Below, one piece after another: positions 18,729 through 27,748 of a stretch of DNA of 64,000 bases (the first letter of the stretch is position 1; every line of letters begins with the position of its first letter). The position numbers were made by a program, and so were the translations under genes. The notes beneath the pieces were generated by a model. It saw only the letters and a list, made by a program, of their open reading frames with translations, was not told the DNA's origin and ran no database searches. Origin of the DNA: Bernardetia sp963719525 (GTDB lineage Bacteria; Bacteroidota; Bacteroidia; Cytophagales; Bernardetiaceae); NCBI GenBank assembly GCA_963719525.1, contig CAVRCG010000004.1, positions 3,348,001 to 3,412,000 on the forward strand. The letters are read 5' to 3'.

Positions 18729-18824
18729 AGGGCGATATTTTTTGATTTAATATTTTTATAAACTAGTGTCAGAGTTATTTCGGATTACCGAAAGATTACT
18801 TACAAAGTTTTGTTGCCATTTTCA

Positions 18825-19907
18825 TCAGAGAATACGGTTTAGCATTTTACTATAAATTTCAATCGCTTCGTTTATTTCTTCTATGAAAATAAATTCGTCT
18901 GCACTATGCGAGCGCAAAGAATCTCCTGCACCCATTTTCAAAGAAGGACAAGATAAAGCTGCTTGGTCGGAAAGTGTGGGCAAACCGTAAGTAGTTCTAC
19001 CCAACTCAATTCCAGCTTGTATAATTGGATGAGAAATTGGAATTCCAGAAGAGTTTAGATTAAACGACCTTGCAACTAAATTACTCTTTACATTTTTATT
19101 CAAAAATTCAAAGATTTCTTTATTTGTGTAAAGTTCATTGAAACGAACATCAACCACAAAATGACAGGCAGAAGGGACAACATTATGCTGCTGACCTGCA
19201 TTTATTTGAGTTACACTTATTTTTACTTTTCCCAAAAGTGGCGAAATTTTATCAAACTCGTAATTTTTTAGATAGAAAATATCTTCTAATGCTTCATAAA
19301 TAGCGTTTTTTGTATTTTCGTGTGCTGCATGTCCTGAAATTCCCTCTGCATATCCATCAATTACTAATAATCCTTTTTCTGCTATGGCGAGTTGCATGTG
19401 AGTAGGTTCGCCAACGATAGCAAAATCAATTTTTGGTAATTCTTTCAACAATCCACGCAAGCCATTTTTACCAGAATTTTCTTCTTCTGCTGTTGCTGCA
19501 ATAAGTAAATTATACTTTAAATTTTCTTTTTTATGAAAATAAACAAAAGTAGCCAACAAAGAAACCAACGAACCTCCAGCGTCATTACTTCCCAAACCAA
19601 ATAATTTTCCATCTTCAATCGTAGGTTCAAACGGATTTCTTGTATAACCTTGATTTGGTTTTACGGTGTCGTGGTGCGAATTGAGTAAGATAGTAGGTTT
19701 TTTTTCATCAAAATATAGATTGGTTGCCCAAATATTATTGTTACTTCTTTTGAAATCAATATCGTAATTTTTCAAATATGCAGCAATCAAACTTGCCGTT
19801 TCGTCTTCTTCTCCAGAAAAAGATTGTGTCGAAATCAGGTTTTGAAGTAATTGAATGGCTTTTTCTTGAAGACTTTTTATGGTTTCCTTTGTGGTAATTT
19901 CTTTCAT
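18825..19907 (-). CDS. argE: M20 family deacetylase of the arginine pathway (ArgE-like)
   Basis: By family and position, this enzyme removes the N-acyl group from acetylornithine or acetylcitrulline. All metal and catalytic residues of M20 are visible in the 360-residue protein: SHHDTV (HxD, about residue 77-82), GSNDAGG (about 108), TAEEENSGKNG (Glu pair, about 140), VGEPTH (about 165) and the last His in SLRSHSADEF near 335. The middle IEA-type dimer domain (GHAAHEN near 190) is intact. Many Bacteroidota arginine clusters use acetylcitrulline; the substrate cannot be told from the sequence. It lies between argG and argH, so it is very likely co-transcribed. Confidence 0.88.
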   Translation of the reverse strand: MKEITTKETIKSLQEKAIQLLQNLISTQSFSGEEDETASLIAAYLKNYDIDFKRSNNNIWATNLYFDEKKPTILLNSHHDTVKPNQGYTRNPFEPTIEDGKLFGLGSNDAGGSLVSLLATFVYFHKKENLKYNLLIAATAEEENSGKNGLRGLLKELPKIDFAIVGEPTHMQLAIAEKGLLVIDGYAEGISGHAAHENTKNAIYEALEDIFYLKNYEFDKISPLLGKVKISVTQINAGQQHNVVPSACHFVVDVRFNELYTNKEIFEFLNKNVKSNLVARSFNLNSSGIPISHPIIQAGIELGRTTYGLPTLSDQAALSCPSLKMGAGDSLRSHSADEFIFIEEINEAIEIYSKMLNRIL

Positions 19908-19937
19908 TATTTAATTAAAATATATACTTTTCTTCAA

Positions 19938-19966
19938 CCGTCTTTGAGGCTTCGCCGTCAACGAGG
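19938..19966. repeat. GTTGAGGC-family hairpin in the argG-argE gap
   Basis: CGTCTTTGAGGC and GCCGTCAACGAGG form an imperfect stem. It is a near copy of the element at 7989-8017. Confidence 0.6.
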
Positions 19967-19976
19967 TTTTTTCCAG

Positions 19977-21201
19977 TTAATTTTTATCTTTCGCCTTATT
20001 TTGAATTTGATTAAAAATTTGAAGTGGATTTCCCAATATTTTTGTAAACCCTTTTACATCTTCTCCAGACCAACTTTTGTTCATTTCTCCATATTCTCCA
20101 AAATCGGATTTCATCAAATCAAAATCAGATTCAATTCCCTGAACAACAAAACGATAAGGAGCTAATTCAACAAATACTTTTCCTGTTACATTCTGTTGAG
20201 AATCTTCTAAAAACGTTTCAATGTTTCTCATAACAGGCTCAAAATATTGTGATTCGTGAATAAACATTCCATACCAATTACTCAACTGTTCTTTCCAATA
20301 GGCTTGCCATTTTCGAAAGCGTATGTTTTTCTAAAGTATGATGCGATTTTATGATAATACTTGCTGCTGCAGCCTCAAAACCAACTCTTCCTTTAAGTCC
20401 AATCATCGTATCTCCTACATGCGTATCTCTTCCGATAGCATAAACATTCGCCATTTTTTCTAACGTTTGAATGGCTTTTACTGGGTTCATTTTCTCATCA
20501 TTAATGCCAGAAAGTTCTCCTTTTTCAAAATGTAAAGTAATAAACCGACCTCCATTATCTGCTAGTGGACTTGGATAGGCTTCTTCTGGCAAAGCCTTAT
20601 GAGAAGTGAGCGTTTCTGCACCTCCTACGCTTGTTCCCCAAAGTCCTTTATTGATAGAATATTTTGCTTTTTCCCAATCTAATTCTACACCGTGAGATTT
20701 TAGATAGGCTACTTCTTCTTCTCTTGAAAGTTGCTGCTCTCTAATAGGTGTCAAAATCTCTGTTTGAGGAGTAATTAATTGAAAAACTAAATCAAAACGA
20801 ATTTGGTCATTTCCTGCGCCTGTACTTCCGTGAGCAATACAATCAGCATTTATTTCTTTTGCATATTTTGCTAGTGCAATCGCTTGATAGGTTCGTTCGG
20901 CACTTACTGACAAAGGGTACGTATTGTTTCGAAGTACGTTTCCAAAGATTAAATACTTAATTATTTTTTCGTAATATTCTTCTGTTACCTCTAACGTAGT
21001 ATGATGAACCGAACCCAAATCCATTGCCTTTTTTTCAATAGCTTGAAGTTCTTTTTCAGAAAAACCTCCTGTATTTACGATTGCCGTATGAACTTCAAGG
21101 TTTTTCTCGTGAATCAAATATTTTATGCAATACGAAGTATCTAAGCCACCACTAAAAGCCAAAAGAACTTTAGTAGATTTATTAATATTTTTTTGAGCCA
21201 T
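19977..21201 (-). pseudogene. argG: argininosuccinate synthase, one-base frameshift
   Basis: ArgG joins citrulline and aspartate with ATP. The repaired protein has 407 residues. The N-terminus carries the PP-loop LLAFSGGLDTSYC (about residues 13-25), HGSTGAGNDQIRF near 125 and VGGAETLTSHKALP near 197. The frame is lost at the T run 20310-20313 (plus strand): removing one base restores SKWQAYWKEQLSNWYGMF, after which the frame ending at 19977 continues. On the sense strand the break reads TTTCGAAAATGG with one A too many. Both halves match the family, so the gene was functional until very recently or the break is a sequencing error. It is the second gene of the arg cluster. Confidence 0.93.
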
Positions 21202-21237
21202 AGTTGTAGAAGAGTTGTATGTAGTGTAATAAAATTA

Positions 21238-21293
21238 GCTTGATAAATCAAGCCTCTACATCGTTTGAACGTAGCAATTTGATTTATCAAATT
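21238..21293. repeat. TTTATCAA interspersed element (copy 2)
   Basis: AGCTTGATAAATCAAGCCT, then ACGTAGCAATTTGAT and TTATCAAATT, form two hairpins. It fills the gap between the GNAT gene and argG. Confidence 0.6.
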
Positions 21294-21344
21294 AGGTTTT
21301 TGTTAAGAAACACCATTTTATTACACCACTAGATTATAATGAGA

Positions 21345-22082
21345 TTATTTTGATTTTTTTTCGTTGTAAATAACATCTTTGAATATTGGAAAAAGATTAA
21401 TTTTTCGTTTCAATCGAACGCTACGAAGTTTTAGAAATCGAACGAAACCTTTCCAGTTTTTTTGTTCATTTTCCTTTTTTGAAACATCGTTCTCTGAATT
21501 ATTTTCTTGATTTTTTTCTGATTTTGAAGAATCTTTATGAGTAGCCAAATCACACATCATTCCTGTACAAAGGCATATCTTTCTCTCATTTTTTTGCAGA
21601 ATTTCGTAATTCGTACAACTTTGACACCCTTTCCAAAACGCATCATCGTTAGTAAGTTCTGAAAAAGTAACAGGCTTGTAACCCAAATCAGAATTGATTT
21701 TCATGACAGCCATACTTGTCGTAATTCCGAATAATTTAGCGTTCGGATATTTCTTTTTAGAGAGTTCAAAGGTAGCTTGTTTTATAGATTTGGCTAACCC
21801 TGTTTTTCGATAATCTGGATGGACAATCAAACCCGAATTGACTACATATTCTTGATTTTGCCACGTTTCGATATAACAAAAACCAACTACTTTTTTATCC
21901 GTTTTGCTCGTGTCGTCATCTAATGCTATAATTGCTTTCCCTTCTTGAATTTTTTGTTGAATATAATCTGGTTCACGTTTGGCAATCCCTGTTCCCTTTG
22001 ATTTGGAAACTTCTTCAATCATTTTACAAACTGAAATAGCGTACTTTTGATGGCTACTATCAGCAACTACTATTGATACCAT
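21345..22082 (-). CDS. GNAT acetyltransferase, probable first enzyme of arginine synthesis
   Basis: This 245-residue protein has a GNAT fold over about residues 1-155; the acetyl-CoA loop is VHPDYRKTGLAKSIK near residue 93. A Cys-rich patch follows (GCQSCTNYEIL and ICLCTGMMCDL, about 152-180), which could bind metal. The last 60 residues are Ser/Lys/Asn-rich and basic. Standing first in the arg cluster, it may acetylate glutamate, as GNAT enzymes at this position are proposed to do in Bacteroidota; this role is inferred from context only. The tail is unusual for an N-acetylglutamate synthase. Confidence 0.75.
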   Translation of the reverse strand: MVSIVVADSSHQKYAISVCKMIEEVSKSKGTGIAKREPDYIQQKIQEGKAIIALDDDTSKTDKKVVGFCYIETWQNQEYVVNSGLIVHPDYRKTGLAKSIKQATFELSKKKYPNAKLFGITTSMAVMKINSDLGYKPVTFSELTNDDAFWKGCQSCTNYEILQKNERKICLCTGMMCDLATHKDSSKSEKNQENNSENDVSKKENEQKNWKGFVRFLKLRSVRLKRKINLFPIFKDVIYNEKKSK

Positions 22083-22473
22083 AAATAGAAAAATATAAAA
22101 TAAGATTGAATTGTATAATTGAAATCAGAAAAAGCAAAATTGTACTTTTACTGAAATGAAAAAAGAAGATTGATAGATTTCTTAAAGCTATTTTGTAGCA
22201 AAAAGATCAGCCAGTAAAGTTGTAGTATTTTTTATTGCATAATTACGAAATTACAATGGTTTTGTGTGAAAACAAAATTTGAGATAAAATGAATGCAAAG
22301 TCAAATGCTATTTTTGTGGAACGCAGATTTAACTGATTATAGAGATTAAAATGCTTTTTCTTTAATTGCTTATTTGAAAGTGCTATTTTAAGAAAAATTT
22401 TATCTTTACAAATACTATTCTGTTTTATGTTTCTTATCAAAATCATACAAATAACTTAACTATTCAAAAACAA
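22083..22473. other. intergenic, divergent GNAT and SIR2 genes
   Basis: AT-rich region without repeat. TATCTTTA at 22401-22408 resembles a -7 box on the plus strand, 66 bp before the SIR2-like gene, with TTTG 24 bp upstream, which is long for the spacing. Confidence 0.35.
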
Positions 22474-23305
22474 ATGAAATTACAAACTTTAGAAACTATA
22501 AAAAACTGGCTCAAAAATGCCGATGCTATCGTAATTACGGCAGGTGCAGGAATGGGCGTAGATTCTGGATTAGCAGATTACCGTGGACAAGAAGGAGGGC
22601 AATGGGGAAAAATAGAAACCGAAACCGAAAAAACAGTTTTCGAAACCGTTAATCCTGCTGCATTTTTAGAAAACCCTGCTTATAGTTGGGGATTATTTGG
22701 AAAACGAATGGAAGAATATGAAAATACAGAGCCACATCAAGGATTTTATATTTTAAAGAGTTGGATTGAAAGGTTTAATCTAGATTATTTTGTCATTACC
22801 TCAAATATTGATTCTCATTTTCAGAAAGCTGGATTTAAAGAAGATAAAATTAGAGAATTACACGGCTCGTTAGCTTATTTTCAAAGTAGTGATAAAAATA
22901 GTTCTACCAAAATATGGAAAAATAATCTGACAGGAAAACAGATTCAAAAAGATAGTTTAGAAAACATATTTCCTTTATGTCCTTATTCGAAGGTTATGGC
23001 TCGTCCGAATGTCTATATGTTTAGAGATGATACATTTGTGAATACTCGTACAAAATCGCAAGAGCAACACTTTCAAGCATTTTTAGATAAAAATAAAGGA
23101 AAAAATATCGTCGTCTTTGAGATTGGTTCAGGTTCTCCATGTGCAAGCTGTCAGAATGAAAACACGTTTTTTGAAGACTAATTATGATGCTAAAATTATT
23201 CGTATTAATCCAAAAGATTTCAAAATAAAAGCTCCTCATATCGGAATTGATGAAGGTGCGTTGAAGGCTTTGAAAGCGATTGACTTATTTTTAGAAGAGA
23301 ATTAA
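22474..23305 (+). pseudogene. SIR2-family NAD-dependent protein, one-base frameshift
   Basis: The family transfers acyl or ADP-ribosyl groups with NAD+. The repaired protein has 276 residues. The NAD-binding ITAGAGMGVDSGLADYRG is near residue 22-39, VITSNIDSHFQKAG near 108, and LHGSLAYFQ supplies the catalytic His near 132. The canonical zinc Cys pairs of sirtuins are not evident, so it belongs to a divergent SIR2-like branch, and defence-type NADase activity is an alternative to deacetylation. The frame breaks between 23131 and 23139; dropping one T (or C) gives IGSGLHVQAVRMKTRFLK, and the frame then runs to 23305. It is a single gene, followed by a small basic peptide gene. Confidence 0.85.
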
Positions 23306-23401
23306 AATTTAACAAAAATTTTTAGTTTTTTTCAACTTTTTTTAATCAAAACAAAAACTTATTTTCTACTTCGTCGTTATAGTATTAGATTTCAAAAGTC
23401 G

Positions 23402-23459
23402 CATCAACCTGTATGATGTAAAATAGAGGAGCAGTAGCCGAAAAGCTCATAGAGTAGGC
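23402..23459 (+). ncRNA. possible structured leader RNA
   Basis: In AT-rich surroundings this GC-richer stretch contains CATC/GATG (23402-23405/23415-23418) and GAGC/GCTC (23429-23432/23445-23448) stems. The loop of the second stem holds GCC (23437-23439) that could pair with GGC (23457-23459), an H-type pseudoknot layout. It ends 37 nt before the 36-aa peptide gene. Short stems can arise by chance, so this is a weak call. Confidence 0.25.
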
Positions 23460-23496
23460 ACATTTTTATCTGTTATTTTATATTTATTTCATTATT

Positions 23497-23607
23497 ATGG
23501 CTACTAAACCAAGCACTCCGAAAACTGAAAAAGGTAAACAAACTCCTTCTAAACCAGCACCAGCTAAGAAGAACGAGAAAGCAGCTCCTAAAAAGGATAA
23601 AAAGTAA
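23497..23607 (+). CDS. 36-aa Lys/Pro/Ala-rich basic peptide
   Basis: ATG to TAA encodes MATKPSTPKTEKGKQTPSKP and a further 16 residues of the same type, ending in KKDKK. The composition resembles the basic tails of histone-like or ribosome-associated proteins, so nucleic-acid binding is plausible but unproven. A clear terminator follows 31 bp later and a possibly structured leader precedes it, which supports a real transcript. It could also be a C-terminal remnant of a longer gene. Confidence 0.5.
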   Translation: MATKPSTPKTEKGKQTPSKPAPAKKNEKAAPKKDKK

Positions 23608-24030
23608 TTCTTGATTTAATTTTTAGTTAAGAAAAACGAAAAAGACTTGAATCTTAAATGGTTTAGGTCTTTTTTTTTATTGTAATTTTTGATTATACTA
23701 AAATGAATTTGGTTTTAAAGTAGGCGACAGTTTAACTTCGTTGAGGGCTAAAGCCGTTCCAACTGTCGTTAAAGTGCTGTATTTCTGACAGTTAGAAACT
23801 GTCAGCTACGTATATTTTGTTGAAAACCAATTACATCTCGGTATAATTCGTTTCCTCTGAATTATTTTGATTTATTTTAATTATAAAAATTACTCAAAAA
23901 ATATTTATCTTTGGCTTTCTTCGTAATTTACTCTAAGGAATTAAAATTAAGCAAACTATTATTTTAGTTTTAATTAGTTGATATTCAATAAGTTAAATTC
24001 ATAGTTATTCCTTACTAATTGCTACGTTTT
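23608..24030. other. intergenic with CGACAGTT-family hairpins
   Basis: Besides the terminator, 23723-23812 holds two hairpins of the CGACAGTT family (GCGACAGTT ... AACTGTCG, and CTGACAGTTAGAAACTGTCAG). TATCTTTG at 23906-23913 fits a -7 box about 120 bp before the next gene, but no TTTG lies at the right distance. Confidence 0.45.
23638..23677 (+). terminator. terminator after the 36-aa peptide gene
   Basis: AAAAAGACTTGAATC pairs (with G-U pairs) with GGTTTAGGTCTTTTT, followed by a run of nine T. Confidence 0.8.
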
Positions 24031-25011
24031 ATGAGTAATTTGTCTTTTTATTATTTACTTACACTATTTTTTTGTGTTCCTATTAACGTTTTTGCTCAGT
24101 ATGAATATGAAATAGAAGCATTTGAACCTTTACCCAAAAACGTAGAGAAAATAACAGCTACCCAGTATATCATTAATGAGAAAGATACCACTTCCGAAAT
24201 TTTTTTTGAATTTAGATTTGATAAAAGAGGAAATACAACGAGTTGGGAATATTTCCCTTATCATATAAAAGAAAAACGAAAATATGATTCTTTAAATAGA
24301 ATTATAGAAATTGATGGATTATATGGAGAAAGTTTTGGAAATGGAATTATTGAATATCAATATCCTTCCAAAAATCAAAAAATAGAAATTCACGATAAAA
24401 TGGGTTTTTATAAGTATATCAAATCAGACTTTATTTTCGATTCTGCTAGTAAAATTATCAAAGAAATAAAATACGATTCCACTTTTGATAAAATGGAAAC
24501 GCATAGTTCATCTAAAAAAGTACTACTAATTTATGCCTTTGATGAATATGGAAACAAAATAGAGGAGTTGTGCTTTTCTAATTCAACAGAAAAATTAGAA
24601 CTAATCTATGAAATGAAAACAGGTTATACTAAAAATAAATTGTCTAAACAAACCAAAACTTTTACAAAAGAGGGTTTGATTACTGGTTCTTCAGATAAAG
24701 AAATAGAGACTGTATTTTATGTTGCAGAAGGAGAGTTTAAAGATAAAATTTTGAGAGAAGAGGAATTTTCTATGATTAAGACTCACGACGAGTTCAAAAA
24801 GATTATTTATTCTTATCAAAGGTTAGATTCATTGACTATTAGTAAAGAAAAAAGATATTTTACTGACCGTCAGCTAATCAAAGCAGTTAAATATTTTTAC
24901 CAAGGTAATCAGTTGATAAGAGCAGAAGAATACGTCATTGAGAATAATGAACCCAAATTAGTAGTCTGGACAGATTACACTTATTATTTCTATTCAGAAA
25001 TAGAGGAATAA
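24031..25011 (+). CDS. secreted YD-repeat-like protein of unknown function
   Basis: The start at ATG 24031 (frame open from a TTG at 24019) gives a good signal peptide, MSNLSFYYLLTLFFCVPINV, then FAQ. The mature part (about 300 residues) is a chain of short beta-strands with repeated Tyr-rich units such as RKYDSLNRIIEI and YAFDEYGNKIEE, which look like RHS/YD repeats. It is a paralogue in layout of the two genes at 45549-46475 and 46495-47361: signal peptide, a P-K-N/K-V/L-K-K/T-I/L segment, then YD-like units. It is probably surface or periplasmic. The function is unknown. Confidence 0.65.
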   Translation: MSNLSFYYLLTLFFCVPINVFAQYEYEIEAFEPLPKNVEKITATQYIINEKDTTSEIFFEFRFDKRGNTTSWEYFPYHIKEKRKYDSLNRIIEIDGLYGESFGNGIIEYQYPSKNQKIEIHDKMGFYKYIKSDFIFDSASKIIKEIKYDSTFDKMETHSSSKKVLLIYAFDEYGNKIEELCFSNSTEKLELIYEMKTGYTKNKLSKQTKTFTKEGLITGSSDKEIETVFYVAEGEFKDKILREEEFSMIKTHDEFKKIIYSYQRLDSLTISKEKRYFTDRQLIKAVKYFYQGNQLIRAEEYVIENNEPKLVVWTDYTYYFYSEIEE

Positions 25012-25360
25012 AAGTAAAATAAAAGGTTACAAATGACCAACAGTCATTTTATTTCTAATCGTTTAGAATATTTTCAATAAAAGCTATTTTTATTCAAAAA
25101 TTTGAAATAAAAATGACATTTCACTAAAATTAATTGAAATTTTTACCTATTTCTATAAAATAGTTGCGTTTGTCTGTAACTTGTTGTTACTTTGTGTCGT
25201 TATTAGTATGCAAGCATAACAAATCAATTTTTCTCAGTGTGTGTGTAAATTTTGATTGTTCCAGTAGATTTTTGATGTTAATTCTATTAAAAAGTCAAAA
25301 TTACTGACTTGTTGTACAAATTTTTATTCCAAACAAAAAAAACTTTTAAATTCAATTCTT
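25012..25360. other. intergenic with a small hairpin
   Basis: AAATGAC-caaca-GTCATTTT at about 25031-25051 may terminate the preceding gene. The rest is AT-rich with no recognised element; no clean promoter for the phasin-like gene was seen. Confidence 0.4.
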
Positions 25361-25727
25361 ATGGAAGATTTATTAAAGAAACTCGTTTATACAGGTGTTG
25401 GTGTAGTATCAATGACGGCAGAAAAGTTACAAGAAGCTGTTGATAAAATGGTTAGTGAGCGCAAAATGTTAGCAGACGAAGGCAAAAAATTAGTAGATGA
25501 ATTTTTTGATACAACTGAAGAAAAGAAAAAAGAATTCGAAATCTCAACTTTCTTCTATCGTAGAAAAAATTGTTCGTTCTTTTAAATTTGCTTCAAACAA
25601 AGAATTATCTGAACTGACTGAACGCATCAAAATATTAGAAGCTAATTCTGGTATAGTTGGTGGAGTGGAGCAAAGCGAGAAAAAAACTGTTAAGAAAGCC
25701 CCTGCTAAAGCTGTAGTTATTAAATAA
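25361..25727 (+). pseudogene. phasin-like coiled-coil protein, one-base frameshift
   Basis: The repaired protein has 121 residues: MEDLLKKLVYTGVGVVSMTA at the start, then a long amphipathic helix (about 25-95) with Lys/Glu heptads, and a Lys/Ala/Pro tail (KKTVKKAPAKAVVIK). This pattern fits the phasin/PhaF group of granule-associated proteins, which coat polyhydroxyalkanoate or lipid inclusions; no PHA synthesis gene is nearby, so the role is inferred. The frame breaks at the A run 25539-25541 in TTCGAAATC; removing one A joins KKKEFE to SQLSSIVEKIVRSFKF. It is a single gene with a strong terminator. Confidence 0.75.
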
Positions 25728-25751
25728 TTTATAGCTTAGTTTTAGATAATG

Positions 25752-25826
25752 TAAAGCCAAATTTTTGTTCTTTTTTCTTATATTCCTATATATGAGAAAA
25801 CAAAAGAATGAAGATTTGGCTTTTTT
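25752..25826 (+). terminator. long-stem terminator after the phasin-like gene
   Basis: AAAGCCAAATTTTTGTTC and its distant inverted partner ending GATTTGGCTTTTTT form a long stem with a wide loop and a T run. Confidence 0.75.
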
Positions 25827-25884
25827 CGATACAAAATGTGTAATTTTAAAATGTAGCGTGGACTTTAGTCTGCGAAAGCGTACC

Positions 25885-25912
25885 GTGCCTTATTAAGATT
25901 TTAATAAGGTGC
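25885..25912. repeat. hairpin upstream of the UbiB-like gene
   Basis: GTGCCTTATTAA and TTAATAAGGTGC make a 12-bp stem with two G-U pairs. It lies 35 bp before the ATG of the ABC1 kinase gene and may end in its leader. Confidence 0.5.
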
Positions 25913-25946
25913 GAAAAAACAGTCAAATTTTCAAAAAGAAAAATAT

Positions 25947-27662
25947 ATGTTTTTTCAGAATACCGTCAAGAATATAAATCGTCTTAGGCAAGTAATTCAA
26001 GTTTTATTGAAATACGGTTTTGAGGATATTGTAATGAATACATCGCTTCAAAAACTTATTCCACCCAAAACTACGCTTACTTGGACAAATAATGAAGAGG
26101 GAGAAAGTGAAGCCTTAATGGTTTTTTCGACTCGTTTCGAACGCCTTCGAATGGTTATTGAAGAACTTGGTCCTACTTTTGTAAAACTAGCACAGGTTTT
26201 GAGTAATTGTCCAGATTTTATTCCTGACGCACTTATTCACGAATTTAAAAAGCTTCAAAGTAGTGTTCAATCGTTTGATACAGAGATTGCAAAAGAAATT
26301 ATTTTTATAGAAACAGGTCAAACGACCGACGAACTTTTCCAATTTTTTGATGAAGTGCCTATCGGTGCTGCGTCTATCGGACAGGTTCATCGGGCTAGAT
26401 TGCATACAGGCGAAGATGTAGTGATAAAAGTTCAACGTCCGAATGTGCGTGCAAAAGTAAAAACTGACCTTGCACTTTTAGTAGAATTTGTTCGTCTTAC
26501 AGAAAACTTTTTTGTTTCTGCTGGTATCTTGAATCCGTTAGAAGTAGTTACGGCATTTGAAAAAACAATGCAAAAAGAATTGGATTATATGACGGAAGCG
26601 AGGCACATGGAACAGTTTAGAAAGTTGTATAAAGACAAGCGAGATGAGTTTCAAGTTCCTAAGCCATATTTGGATATTTCTACTTCAAAAGTTTTGGTTA
26701 TCGAATATGTAAGTGGTTGTAAGATTACAGATGTAGCGCAGCTTGAAGCGTGGGGACTTGATCCTACACGAATTGCAGAAAGAGGAATGGATATTTACTT
26801 GACACAGATTTTTGAATATGGACTTTTTCACGCAGATCCACATCCTGGTAATATTCTGATAAAACCAAATGGCAAAATAGTTTTATTAGATTTTGGAATG
26901 GTAGGAAAACTAATGACACAGCAAAAATTTGCTTTTGCAGGTGTTTTCATTAATCTAGCCAAACAAGATGCTCGTGGAATGGCTTCTAATTTGAGAAAAT
27001 TGGCTATCGATAGTGAAATCGAAGACATGCGAAGTTTTGAATATGATTTGCACGAACTGATTGAAGAGTTTGTCGTCTTAGATGCTGCTGGTGATATGGG
27101 AATGGCAGATTTGACAGAAAGATTACAAAAAATTATCTATACTTATAGTTTGGAAATGCCGGGCGTTGTGTTTCTTATTTTGCGTGCTTTGGTAATTTTG
27201 GAAGGAATTGGAAATACATTGCACCCAGAATTTCAGAGTTTAGAATATATTCGTCCCTATGGAGTGAAAATTTTAGCAGAAGAATATTCGGTTAGTAATA
27301 TTAATTCCGAACTTTCTTATACGTTGTCCGAATTTGGAGGACTTTTGTATAATTTTCCTTCCGAACTTCGATATATTCTCAAAAAATTACGAAAAGGAGA
27401 GTTTAATTTTGATATAAAAATTCAAGCCGACGAGCCTATTTTACGAAAAGCAGAATTGATTACAAATCGTTTTACTTTTACAATGCTGATTTGTGCGCTT
27501 ATTCTTTCGGCTACCCTTTCATTAAATGCAAATTTCCCAGCTTACCTAAAAACCGATGGAGGAATTCCTTATTTGAGTATTTTGGGTTATGGATTAGCTA
27601 TTTATTTAGCTGTACTTTTATTTTTGTTGATTGTTCGAAGTAATATTGGGGGGAATAAATAA
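25947..27662 (+). CDS. ABC1/UbiB/AarF family atypical kinase
   Basis: Family members are protein-kinase-like ATPases linked to ubiquinone or other isoprenoid-lipid biosynthesis and transport. The 571-residue protein has the A-rich loop IGAASIGQVHRAR near residue 142, the VIKVQRP lysine near 162, the catalytic HADPHPGN near 296 and the metal-binding LDFGMVG near 315. Two C-terminal membrane helices (about 510-565) anchor it. The family hallmark KxGQ is changed to K80-L-A82-Q83 here. Bacteroidota make menaquinone, so a role in quinone or lipid handling is likely but not shown. It is monocistronic. Confidence 0.9.
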   Translation: MFFQNTVKNINRLRQVIQVLLKYGFEDIVMNTSLQKLIPPKTTLTWTNNEEGESEALMVFSTRFERLRMVIEELGPTFVKLAQVLSNCPDFIPDALIHEFKKLQSSVQSFDTEIAKEIIFIETGQTTDELFQFFDEVPIGAASIGQVHRARLHTGEDVVIKVQRPNVRAKVKTDLALLVEFVRLTENFFVSAGILNPLEVVTAFEKTMQKELDYMTEARHMEQFRKLYKDKRDEFQVPKPYLDISTSKVLVIEYVSGCKITDVAQLEAWGLDPTRIAERGMDIYLTQIFEYGLFHADPHPGNILIKPNGKIVLLDFGMVGKLMTQQKFAFAGVFINLAKQDARGMASNLRKLAIDSEIEDMRSFEYDLHELIEEFVVLDAAGDMGMADLTERLQKIIYTYSLEMPGVVFLILRALVILEGIGNTLHPEFQSLEYIRPYGVKILAEEYSVSNINSELSYTLSEFGGLLYNFPSELRYILKKLRKGEFNFDIKIQADEPILRKAELITNRFTFTMLICALILSATLSLNANFPAYLKTDGGIPYLSILGYGLAIYLAVLLFLLIVRSNIGGNK

Positions 27663-27748
27663 TGGTTATTATAAGTCGTTGTTGAGACAACGGCAAAGTA
27701 TCTTCAAATCATAAACTGGTAACTACTTTACTGATTACTGGTAACTGA

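Noticed and set aside
22243..22446. 67-codon minus-strand frame upstream of the SIR2 gene
   Set aside because: AT-driven Lys/Ile/Asn composition with no features.
23402..23460. Known riboswitch (lysine or SAM type)
   Set aside because: No conserved core of any class that I could identify; only short stems, so it is left as a possible structured leader.
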